Source: Oscillospiraceae bacterium (GTDB taxonomy: Bacteria; Bacillota; Clostridia; Oscillospirales; Ruminococcaceae). Taken from it: a stretch of DNA of 39,423 bases. The position numbers and the translations under genes are program-made. Positions 1 through 7,689 of the stretch are shown in pieces. Location of the stretch: assembly GCA_017532085.1 (NCBI GenBank), contig JAFXJT010000074.1, positions 1 through 39,423 on the forward strand, read 5' to 3'. The notes under the pieces are model-generated. The model was not told the origin of the DNA. It saw nothing but the letters and a program-made list of their open reading frames with translations, and did not search any database. Each line of letters begins with the position of its first letter. Position 1 is the first letter of the stretch.

Positions 1-705
1 GGCACCCCCCTGCGCGACGTTATCTACAAGATCGGCGGCGGCATCCCCAACGGCAAGGCCTTCAAGGCTGTTCAGACCGGTGGTCCTTCCGGCGGCTGCA
101 TTCCCGTTGAGCATCTGGATATCCCGATCGATTACGACAACCTGATCAGCATTGGTTCCATGATGGGTTCCGGCGGTCTGATCGTTATGGATGAAGATAA
201 CTGTATGGTTGATATCGCAAAGTTCTTCCTCGAGTTCACTGTGGATGAGTCTTGCGGTAAGTGTTCTCCCTGCCGTATCGGTACCAAGAGAATGTATGAG
301 ATCCTTGACAAGATTACCAAGGGTCAGGGCACTCTGGAGGATATCGACAAGCTGGAAGAGCTGTGCAACCACATCAAAGCAAACTCTCTGTGTGGTCTGG
401 GCCAGACTGCTCCGAACCCTGTGCTTTCCACTCTGCGTTATTTCCGTGATGAATATATCGCACACGTTGTTGAGAAGCGCTGTCCCGCAGGCGTTTGCAA
501 AGATTTGCTCAAGTATGAGATCATCAAGGACAAGTGCATCGGCTGCGGTATGTGTGCAAAGCAGTGTCCTGCATCTGCGATTTCCAAGACCGACTATGTT
601 GCTCCCGGCAAGAAGCTGCCCGCAATGGCAATTGATGCCAATGTTTGCGTGAAGTGCGGTGCCTGCGTGGAGAAGTGTAAGTTCGGTGCAATTGTCAAAA
701 AGTAA
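1..705 (+). CDS. NuoF/HydB-like flavoprotein subunit of [FeFe] hydrogenase (C-terminal part)
   Basis: The gene is open from the first base in frame 1, so its N-terminus (thioredoxin-like and most of the FMN/NADH-binding domain) lies outside the window. The visible part has the NuoF-type iron-sulfur region, with [13 protein letters not shown] followed by [12 protein letters not shown], which in this family binds one [4Fe-4S] cluster. It ends in a bacterial ferredoxin module with two CxxCxxCxxxC sets ([11 protein letters not shown] and [11 protein letters not shown]). This layout is that of the NAD(P)H-oxidising subunit (HydB/HndC) of multimeric cytoplasmic hydrogenases, which passes electrons between NAD(P)H, ferredoxin and HydA. 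The stop codon is followed by AGGAGG, which serves hydA 14 bases downstream, so the two are co-transcribed. The family call is firm. Whether the complex bifurcates electrons or uses NADP cannot be read from this fragment. Confidence 0.92.
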   Translation, partial: GTPLRDVIYKIGGGIPNGKAFKAVQTGGPSGGCIPVEHLDIPIDYDNLISIGSMMGSGGLIVMDEDNCMVDIAKFFLEFTVDESCGKCSPCRIGTKRMYEILDKITKGQGTLEDIDKLEELCNHIKANSLCGLGQTAPNPVLSTLRYFRDEYIAHVVEKRCPAGVCKDLLKYEIIKDKCIGCGMCAKQCPASAISKTDYVAPGKKLPAMAIDANVCVKCGACVEKCKFGAIVKK

Positions 706-719
706 GGAGGCTTCTCAGC

Positions 720-2480
720 ATGAGTGAAATGCTTAATGTAAAAATCAATGGTCAGGCAATCCAGGTGCCGAAGGGCGCAACGATTCTGGAAGCCGCTCAT
801 CAGGCAAATGTGACCATTCCTACCCTGTGCTTTCTCAAGGAGATCAACGAGATCGGTGCTTGCCGTATGTGTATCGTTGAGGCAAATGAGGGCAGAGGTT
901 TCCGCTGCGTAGCAGCCTGTGTATATCCCTGCACCGAGGGCATGGAGATTCTGACCAATAGCCCGAAGGTTGTAGATTCCCGCAAGAAGACCCTGGAGCT
1001 GATCCTTTCCAATCACGATCGTAAATGTCTGTCCTGCGTGCGCAGCAATAACTGCGAGCTGCAGAAGATGGCAAAGGATCTGGGCATCGAGGATGACGGT
1101 TATTATGATGGCGAGACAGTACAGTATACAATTGATGATTCTGCTCCCCATATGTACCGTGATAATAATAAGTGCGTGCTCTGCCGCCGCTGCGTAGCAG
1201 TTTGTGAGAAGACACAGGGCATTGGCGTAATCGGTGCGAACGAGCGTGGTTTCCACACTCACATCGGTTCTGCATTTGAGAAGGGTCTGGGCGAGACATC
1301 TTGTGTCAGCTGCGGTCAGTGTATTGCAGTATGTCCTACCGGTGCGCTTTCTGAGCGCGATTTCACCAAGGAAGTCTTTGCAGCCATTGCAGATCCTACC
1401 AAGAAGGTAATCGTGAATACAGCTCCTTCTGTACGTGCAGGTCTGGGTGAGGCATTCGGTCTGCCGATCGGCACCAATGTTGAGGGCAAGATGGTTGCTG
1501 CACTGCGTCGTTTGGGCTTTGATTTCGTATTCGATACCAACTTCGCTGCCGATCTTACGATTCTGGAAGAAGGCACTGAGCTGATCGAGCGTGTTACCAA
1601 CAAGGGCGTGCTTCCCATGATCACTTCCTGCTCTCCCGGTTGGGTTAAGTTCTGTGAGCATTACTATCCCGATCTGATCCCGCATCTTTCTTCCTGCAAG
1701 AGCCCGCAGCAGATGTTCGGTGCTGTTACCAAGACCTACTTCGCTGAGAAGATGGGTTGGGATCCTAAGGATATCGTTTGTGTCAGCATTATGCCTTGTA
1801 CCGCAAAGAAGTTCGAGATGGGTCGTGAAGATCAGAATGCTTCCGGCTATCCGGATATTGACTATGCACTTACAACACGTGAGCTGGGTCGTATGATCGA
1901 GCGTGCAGGCCTGAACTTCAACAGCCTGCCCGATGAGGAGTTTGATAATCCGTTGGGTATTTTCTCCGGCGCAGGTCTGATCTTCGGTGCAACCGGCGGC
2001 GTTATGGAGGCAGCACTCCGTTATGCTGTAGAGGCAATTACCGGCGATAAGCTGGGTGCCGAGTCCATTGACTTCAAGGAAGTTCGTGGTACTGAGGGCA
2101 TTAAGGAAGCCTCCTATAAGGTTGGCGATCTGGATGTCAAGATTGCAGTTGTCAGCGGTCTGGCAAATGCTCGTATTATCATGGATAAGATCCGTAAGGG
2201 TGAGGCAGATTACACCTTCATTGAGATCATGGCTTGTCCCGGCGGCTGTGTCAATGGCGGCGGTCAGCCGATCCAGCCCGGTTCTGTTCGTAATTTCACT
2301 GACATTCGCGCTATGCGTGCAAAGGCATTGTATGATCAAGATGCAGCAATGACTCTGCGTAAGTCTCAGGATAACCCTGCTGTTCAGGAACTCTACAAAG
2401 AGTATCTGGAGAAGCCGGGCAGCCATAAGGCACATGAGATTCTGCATACCACTTATGTTCCTCGCAAGATCAATTTCTGA
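720..2480 (+). CDS. hydA: [FeFe] hydrogenase catalytic subunit HydA (HndD type)
   Basis: This 586-residue enzyme makes or oxidises H2 at the H-cluster. Domains in order: a [2Fe-2S] plant-type ferredoxin domain (C37, C48, C51, C63); a His-Cys3 [4Fe-4S] site (H99, C103, C106, C112); two [4Fe-4S] F-clusters (CVLCRRCVAVC at 152-162 and CVSCGQCIAVC at 195-205); then the catalytic domain with L1 TSCSPGW (302-308), L2 MPCTAKKFE (358-366) and L3 IEIMACPGGCVNGGGQP (501-517). L1 differs from the textbook TSCCPGW. The L1-L2 spacing equals that of C. pasteurianum CpI (55 residues from the second position to the MPC cysteine), so S305 sits where an H-cluster cysteine ligand is expected. The start is ATG 720 behind AAGGAGG. 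It lies directly downstream of the flavoprotein subunit and is followed by a terminator, so it is the last gene of a hyd operon. Gene name by family resemblance. Confidence 0.95.
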   Translation: MSEMLNVKINGQAIQVPKGATILEAAHQANVTIPTLCFLKEINEIGACRMCIVEANEGRGFRCVAACVYPCTEGMEILTNSPKVVDSRKKTLELILSNHDRKCLSCVRSNNCELQKMAKDLGIEDDGYYDGETVQYTIDDSAPHMYRDNNKCVLCRRCVAVCEKTQGIGVIGANERGFHTHIGSAFEKGLGETSCVSCGQCIAVCPTGALSERDFTKEVFAAIADPTKKVIVNTAPSVRAGLGEAFGLPIGTNVEGKMVAALRRLGFDFVFDTNFAADLTILEEGTELIERVTNKGVLPMITSCSPGWVKFCEHYYPDLIPHLSSCKSPQQMFGAVTKTYFAEKMGWDPKDIVCVSIMPCTAKKFEMGREDQNASGYPDIDYALTTRELGRMIERAGLNFNSLPDEEFDNPLGIFSGAGLIFGATGGVMEAALRYAVEAITGDKLGAESIDFKEVRGTEGIKEASYKVGDLDVKIAVVSGLANARIIMDKIRKGEADYTFIEIMACPGGCVNGGGQPIQPGSVRNFTDIRAMRAKALYDQDAAMTLRKSQDNPAVQELYKEYLEKPGSHKAHEILHTTYVPRKINF

Positions 2481-2497
2481 TTGTCTGATACAACACA

Positions 2498-2532
2498 AAC
2501 CCTGTCGTAATCATACGGCAGGGTTTTGTTCT
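2498..2532 (+). terminator. Rho-independent terminator of the hyd operon
   Basis: A 12-bp stem (arms 2498-2509 and 2514-2525, one G-U pair) with a 4-base loop is followed by a T-rich run. It begins 18 bases after the hydA stop. Confidence 0.85.
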
Positions 2533-2603
2533 TGATATGGAATGGAGCATCCGAGTTTTTCATTCGGATGCAGTGTCCAAAACTGTCGAATCCGCATAGA
2601 ATA

Positions 2604-2642
2604 AAGCAGTTCCCTGTATGTCATACAGCGAACTGCTTTTTT
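2604..2642 (+). terminator. Strong hairpin with T-run ahead of the DUF3343 gene (terminator or attenuator)
   Basis: The outer stem AAGCAGTTC/GAACTGCTT (2604-2612 with 2630-2638) stacks on an inner stem CTGTAT/ATACAG (2614-2619 with 2623-2628), followed by six Ts. A smaller hairpin (GCATCCGA with TCGGATGC, 2547-2571) lies just upstream. It could be a second hyd terminator. It could instead be a leader attenuator for the next gene, whose ribosome site starts 15 bases after it. I see no clear promoter between the hyd terminator and this hairpin. Confidence 0.7.
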
Positions 2643-2672
2643 CATAGTTACAAGAGAAAGGAGGTCTTGGTT

Positions 2673-2870
2673 TTGCAAACCACGATCCGATTTGCATCGG
2701 AAACACATGCAGAAAAAGCGAAGCGTGTTTTGGATCGCAATCATATTGCCTTTCAAAGCAAAAAGATCACCACATCCGATGGCTGTATGATTATTTTACG
2801 GATTGCAGCACCGGCAGATACAGTCACCATGCTGTTGCATCATCATGGAATTCCCCATCAGAGGGGCTGA
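2673..2870 (+). CDS. DUF3343-like small protein
   Basis: This encodes a 65-residue protein. The chosen start is TTG 2673, 8 bases after AAAGGAGG (2657-2664); no ATG lies at a suitable distance. It resembles DUF3343, a small family often found beside class V aminotransferase or SirA/YedF-type sulfur proteins and suggested to carry S or Se. A conserved-looking cysteine sits in the segment TTSDGCMIILRI, where family members typically have a Cys before a hydrophobic strand. The next gene, 46 bases on, is a cysteine desulfurase-like enzyme, which is the usual partner. At 65 residues it is slightly shorter than most family members I know. The family call is by pattern and neighbourhood and is moderate; the biochemical role is unproven. 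Confidence 0.7.
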   Translation: MQTTIRFASETHAEKAKRVLDRNHIAFQSKKITTSDGCMIILRIAAPADTVTMLLHHHGIPHQRG

Positions 2871-2916
2871 CCGTCGGCAGGCGATGGCTTTTCCATTTGG
2901 AAGGAGTATTGTTGTC

Positions 2917-4050
2917 ATGAAAAGTTCTTCTCCGATTTATTTTGATAACGCTGCAACGAGCTGGCCAAAGCCTTTCGGAGTTTTGTCGGCGGTGCAGAAT
3001 GCGCTGCAGCGACAGGGCGGCAATCCGGGCAGAGGCGGTCATCTGCTATCGGAGCGTGCCGGAAATCTGGTGTATCAAACACGGGAGCTGATAGCGGATT
3101 TTTTTGGTACAGAGCCGGAATATGTTGTGTTTACGCAGAACTGTACCCATGCCTTGAATCTTGCATTGTATGGTGTGCTGCACAAGGATGATCATGTCAT
3201 TATCAGCGATATGGAACACAATTCCGTAGCACGTCCTCTTGCTGCAATGGCTGCAAGAGGCTTTTGCACGTATAGCGTTGCAGCCACAGATGCCAATGAC
3301 GCACTGACCTTAGAGCGATTTCGACAATGCATTACTCCCAAAACGCGTGCTATTGTATGTACACTGGTTAGTAATGTAACCGGTCAGATTTTGCCTTATC
3401 GAGAGATTGCAGCGCTTTGTCGTCAATATGGTCTGTTGTTTATCGCAGATGGTGCACAGGCTTGCGGTATTCTTCCGGTCACGCTGCGGGATGGTATCAA
3501 TATATTATGTACCGCAGGACACAAAGGATTATATGGCATAATGGGCACAGGCTTATTGGTCACCGATGGTTCTGTTGCGATAAAACCGTTGATGCAAGGA
3601 GGGACGGGATCGCTATCGGCAAATTTGGTGCAGCCGGATTTTCTGCCCGATGCCTTGGAAGCAGGAACAGTCAATGTACCCGGAATTGCAGCGCTGCAAG
3701 CAGGAATCAAGTGGATCAGACAATATGGATTGCCGCAGCTTCATCAGAAGGAGGAGGCGCTTTGTCAGCGGTTCCTGCATGGGCTTCAAAAGCTGCCGCA
3801 TGCTGTGATTGATCGCAGAGCCGGTGGTGTTTATGCACCGGTGGTATCCTTTGCCATGAAGGAGGAATCCGCTGCGGATACTGCAGCAAGGCTTCATGAT
3901 AAGGGATTCTGTCTGCGAGCAGGATTGCATTGTGCACCGCTTGCACATAAGGCGTTAGGCACTATGGATGGTACGGTACGTTTTGCTCCATCAGTGTTCA
4001 ATACCGCTGCACAGGTAGATGCTCTGCTGCATGCCTTGCGACAGCAATAA
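2917..4050 (+). CDS. Cysteine desulfurase-like class V aminotransferase
   Basis: This is a 377-residue PLP enzyme of the NifS/SufS-like branch (resembling TIGR01977). Visible signatures are YFDNAATSWPKP near the N-terminus, MEHNSVARP with H101 (stacking on PLP), IADGAQ with D178 (pyridine nitrogen), TAGHKGLYG with the Schiff-base lysine K203, and GLHCAPLAHKALGT with C339 as candidate persulfide cysteine. Members release sulfur from cysteine to make an enzyme-bound persulfide; the physiological acceptor of this branch is uncertain. The start is ATG 2917, 10 bases after AAGGAG (2901-2906). An in-frame ATG at 2884 has no ribosome site. It pairs with the DUF3343 gene and is closed by a hairpin shared with the convergent addA gene. 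Confidence 0.88.
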   Translation: MKSSSPIYFDNAATSWPKPFGVLSAVQNALQRQGGNPGRGGHLLSERAGNLVYQTRELIADFFGTEPEYVVFTQNCTHALNLALYGVLHKDDHVIISDMEHNSVARPLAAMAARGFCTYSVAATDANDALTLERFRQCITPKTRAIVCTLVSNVTGQILPYREIAALCRQYGLLFIADGAQACGILPVTLRDGINILCTAGHKGLYGIMGTGLLVTDGSVAIKPLMQGGTGSLSANLVQPDFLPDALEAGTVNVPGIAALQAGIKWIRQYGLPQLHQKEEALCQRFLHGLQKLPHAVIDRRAGGVYAPVVSFAMKEESAADTAARLHDKGFCLRAGLHCAPLAHKALGTMDGTVRFAPSVFNTAAQVDALLHALRQQ

Positions 4051-4056
4051 CAAACA

Positions 4057-4095
4057 GCGCATACGAAAAGCGTACAAAGCAGCTTTCGTATGCGC
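4057..4095. terminator. Hairpin between the convergent cysteine desulfurase-like and addA genes
   Basis: A perfect 12-bp stem (GCGCATACGAAA, 4057-4068, with TTTCGTATGCGC, 4084-4095) encloses a 15-base loop. It lies between two converging stops. The T-rich flank is better for minus-strand transcription (TGTTTGTTATT after the stem), so it mainly terminates addBA and may also serve the plus strand. Confidence 0.75.
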
Positions 4096-4110
4096 TCTGT
4101 CAATGAAATC

Positions 4111-7100
4111 CTATTGATACAGCGGAACAGATACTGCACGCTGCAAGGATAACGAATAGAGATAGCATTCTGCAACAGGTTGTCCGGTCAGCAGGCGCAG
4201 AGCCTCTGCATAGAGCTGTAATTGCTCGGTATATCGTTCCAGCAGATCCGTATCACTGACATTGCGATCGGTTTTATAATCCACCAGTACGATGCCATTG
4301 TCTTCCTCAAATACCAGATCCATGATACCGATCAGCAGACCGTCCGTGCCGGCATACTGTGCGCCGATGGGTGCAAGTACACCTTGCAAATGGAGATCAG
4401 CAAGACGGACAGTAAATTTCTTTTCCCGCTCCACAGATTTGGCAGCTGCAATGCGTGCATAAAGAGGTGAGCTGAAAAATGCAGCAAGATTGGAGGCGGC
4501 AACTGCTTTTGCTTGCCGCTGCGTGATTCTGCCCAAAGCGGTCAGCCGTTCAATTTCGGCAGAAAGATCTTGGGCTGCCGCAGCAAAATCGGCATATTCC
4601 AAAAAGGTATGCAAAGCAGTACCACGTTCGGCACCGGTTAAGCCACGCTGGTTCCGCATGAATAACGGACGACGCAGCGGTGCAGAGAAATCCTCCGGCT
4701 TTGCAAGCTCGGAAACACCATATTTTGCGGTCAGGTTTGCCAATGCACTGTCATAATGCCATGCACATTGCGTCGAAATCGTTTCCAATAAAGAGGGATC
4801 TGCGATGGGTTCCATATCCGCTGCGCTGTCGTCCTGAGCGATATTCTCTGCGATGGAAAGTTCGTCAGCAGTAAGAATACGAACAGACAGCAGCGGCTGG
4901 TTAGGATCGGAGGGAAGCGATACGTTCAGAATCCGTCGCAGCTTTTCACAGGAAGGATTGCGTATCAGTGCCATCAGCAGCCAATCTCGCATAGAATTTG
5001 CCGAACGGCTGAGCGCATCGGTCTGACCGCCGAAGGCAAGCTGAATTGCAGCATAGGCCGAGGCACGTTCCGCAGCTTTTTTGGTATAAGACAGCGGCAG
5101 AATCAAATATTCACGTGCACGGGTCAAAGCCACATAAAGAAGGCGCATCTCTTCGCTGATGGATTCTTTTCGATTGATGGCGGCGATGGTTTCATAGGGC
5201 AATGTTGTATCACAGGTATAGTGTTCCGGATCATGGAGACGGAATCCAAAGCCGGCTGCGGTATGGAATTGAAAATCCGCTTCTCTGTCTTTGGAAGAAA
5301 AGAGTCGTTCCGAATGGGCGAGAATGACAAAGGGTGCCTCCAGGCCTTTGGATTTGTGGATTGTCTTGATGGAAACCACATCATTGGTGCCGGCGAGCAC
5401 TCCGCCGCTTTCCAGATCGCTGCCACGTGCAAGAATGCCATCCAGATAGCGCAGAAAAGCCGATAAACCGCCGCCTCGATTGCTTTCAAACTGTCTTGCA
5501 TGCGAAAGCAGAGCACGCAGATTCGCTTTTTTCTGATCGGATCCGCCGGAGAGCTGCATCATACCAAGGAAATCGGTTTGGTGATACACACGGCGAATGA
5601 GCTGTTCCGGTGTTTCCATCGCCGCAAATAAGCGCATAGATTCCAGGAATTGCAGGAACTCTTCGCATTGCTTTGTAAGAGCTGCATCATATGCTTGCGA
5701 TTCTGCAGTGATGCTGCGCATTGCCTGGAACAGACTGCCTTTGCGATCTGCCAGACGAATTGCCACCAGATCATTCAAGGAAAAACCGATCATCGGAGAT
5801 AGCATTGCCGAAGCCATGGAAACATCCAGCAGAGGATTGTCCACAGCACGCAGAATCTCAAGCAGAAGCGTGATTTCCGGTGATTCCAGATAGCCTTCTG
5901 TTTCCACAGCGCCCACAGGAATTTGCTGCTGCTGCAATGCTGCGGCATAACGAGGCATCTGTGTGGCGGTACGCAGAAGAATGAGAAAATCGCCGGGACG
6001 ACAGGGACGCAAAGAACCATCACGATCCTTCACCGGAGTTCCCTGCTGCAAATGCCATGCGATACGAGCAGCAACGGCCTCCGGCTCGTGTGCATTGCGA
6101 TTTACCTCCTCCAGCATCAGCAGCTCAACAGGACGTGGCTGTTCGGGATAATCCGCACCCAGAACCAGAGCTTCTTCCTTTCCGTAATCTATTTCACCGA
6201 TGGAACGGCTCATCATTGTATGGAAAATATGATTCACGCAGTCTACAACAGTTGACGCACTGCGGAAATTCCTGTTCAGATGTATGCAGCTGTTTTGATC
6301 CAGTTGCGGTGTCTGATAGGGAATCGATTCCGACATAGCACGCATAAAGTTTTCCGGATTGGCAGAACGGAATCGATAGATGCATTGCTTGCTGTCACCC
6401 ACAACAAATAAATTTTCGCCATAGTGTTCTGCGCTGCCTCCACGGGAAAGCATACGGAAAATAAGATCTTGTTGATTGTCTGCATCCTGGAATTCATCAA
6501 TCATGATGAGATCGTATTGCTGTGAAAGCTGTTCGGCAAGGGGTGTTTTCTGTATGGTGCCATCTGCATTCCGTGTTGCCAGCAGACGAAGTGCCAGACG
6601 CATGGCATCAGAAAAACCAATGGCATTACGTGCAAGCTTTGCCTCCATCAAAAGGGAATCAAATCGAAGCAGCAAACGATACAGTGCGGCCAACAAACTG
6701 CCGTGTCGAGGCAGATCGGCTTCGGCATAACGCAGAGGCAGCACCCAAAGAGACAACGCCTTCAGTTTTTCTTTCGCCAATGTACGCAGAGCAATGGCTG
6801 CTGCACGAGCATCGGCAGGTTCGGCATATTGTTTTCCCGGCCCCGGAATTGTGCCATACACTACCGAACCGAGATGATCGGCAACTGTGTTCAGCTCCTT
6901 TCGGCGGATGGCTGCCAGCGCTTTTTCGGCAAAGAAATCTTCATCGGAAATCACTGCGATCATTTTTGGCTGTCCGACCAGATTTGCGTGTTCCAATGCT
7001 TTCTGATACAGCATATGAATTTCAGTCAGAGCTTGCTCCAGCAATGACAGTGCTGTTGACAGCAGATCACCGCTGTTTGCCTTATCGGCAGCCTGCAATA

Positions 7101-7689
7101 GCAATTCTGTGCCGAAGGGGACAGATTCCGTGCAGCGATATAAGGGCAGCAGCAGAGCCTCAAGACCGGAATCATCCTGATCACAGAAAGCATCCAGCAG
7201 CAGGCGACGATCGGATTGCGCTTCGGAGATGCCGTGCACTGCATCGGAATGCAGCTGTTCCAATACCGCATCGGCAATTTCACTGCGGAGGTGTTTTTCT
7301 TCGGTATCTTCCATGATTCGGAATCCGGCAGCAATCTGCAGCTGCGCAAATTGCTCTCGGATCAAATCGAAGCAGAAGCTATGGATGGTAGATATTTTTG
7401 CACTTTGCAGCATTGTCTGCTGACGGCGCAGCCAGACATCCTCCGGTGATTGTTCCAGCTTTTGCGACAGCGCCCGATCCAATCGTTGAGAGACCTCTGC
7501 TGCCGCATCGTTTGTGAAGGTTACTACCACCACACGTTCTGCCGGTGTAGGATGCTCGTGATCAGACAGCATACGAATCAACCGTTCTACCAGCACAGAG
7601 GTTTTTCCGCTGCCTGCTGCCGCACTGACCACCACAGAAGCGCCTCTGGCAAGGATTGCTGCTTCCTGTTCGGCAGTCCATCTGCTCAT
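4111..7689 (-). CDS. addA: ATP-dependent helicase/nuclease subunit A
   Basis: This 1192-residue protein is the UvrD-type helicase and nuclease subunit of AddAB, the Gram-positive counterpart of RecBCD. The complex resects double-strand ends up to Chi and loads RecA. Motifs in order: Walker A AAAGSGKT (23-30), motif II IMIDEFQDAD, motif III GDSKQCIYRFR, motif V TIHKSKGLEAP, motif VI LYVALTRAREYL, and a C-terminal RecB-type nuclease with MDLVF (D1124) and VDYKTD (1136-1141). Length matches the family (about 1200). Its ATG overlaps the addB stop in an ATGA arrangement, and AAGGAGG lies inside the end of addB, so the two are translationally coupled. Confidence 0.97.
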   Translation of the reverse strand: MSRWTAEQEAAILARGASVVVSAAAGSGKTSVLVERLIRMLSDHEHPTPAERVVVVTFTNDAAAEVSQRLDRALSQKLEQSPEDVWLRRQQTMLQSAKISTIHSFCFDLIREQFAQLQIAAGFRIMEDTEEKHLRSEIADAVLEQLHSDAVHGISEAQSDRRLLLDAFCDQDDSGLEALLLPLYRCTESVPFGTELLLQAADKANSGDLLSTALSLLEQALTEIHMLYQKALEHANLVGQPKMIAVISDEDFFAEKALAAIRRKELNTVADHLGSVVYGTIPGPGKQYAEPADARAAAIALRTLAKEKLKALSLWVLPLRYAEADLPRHGSLLAALYRLLLRFDSLLMEAKLARNAIGFSDAMRLALRLLATRNADGTIQKTPLAEQLSQQYDLIMIDEFQDADNQQDLIFRMLSRGGSAEHYGENLFVVGDSKQCIYRFRSANPENFMRAMSESIPYQTPQLDQNSCIHLNRNFRSASTVVDCVNHIFHTMMSRSIGEIDYGKEEALVLGADYPEQPRPVELLMLEEVNRNAHEPEAVAARIAWHLQQGTPVKDRDGSLRPCRPGDFLILLRTATQMPRYAAALQQQQIPVGAVETEGYLESPEITLLLEILRAVDNPLLDVSMASAMLSPMIGFSLNDLVAIRLADRKGSLFQAMRSITAESQAYDAALTKQCEEFLQFLESMRLFAAMETPEQLIRRVYHQTDFLGMMQLSGGSDQKKANLRALLSHARQFESNRGGGLSAFLRYLDGILARGSDLESGGVLAGTNDVVSIKTIHKSKGLEAPFVILAHSERLFSSKDREADFQFHTAAGFGFRLHDPEHYTCDTTLPYETIAAINRKESISEEMRLLYVALTRAREYLILPLSYTKKAAERASAYAAIQLAFGGQTDALSRSANSMRDWLLMALIRNPSCEKLRRILNVSLPSDPNQPLLSVRILTADELSIAENIAQDDSAADMEPIADPSLLETISTQCAWHYDSALANLTAKYGVSELAKPEDFSAPLRRPLFMRNQRGLTGAERGTALHTFLEYADFAAAAQDLSAEIERLTALGRITQRQAKAVAASNLAAFFSSPLYARIAAAKSVEREKKFTVRLADLHLQGVLAPIGAQYAGTDGLLIGIMDLVFEEDNGIVLVDYKTDRNVSDTDLLERYTEQLQLYAEALRLLTGQPVAECYLYSLSLQRAVSVPLYQ

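Noticed and set aside
594..2498. A 634-codon open frame on the minus strand opposite hydA
   Set aside because: It is a shadow of the real hydA gene: no ribosome site, repetitive low-complexity translation rich in Cys, Leu, Ile and Thr, and the plus strand encodes unmistakable hydrogenase motifs.
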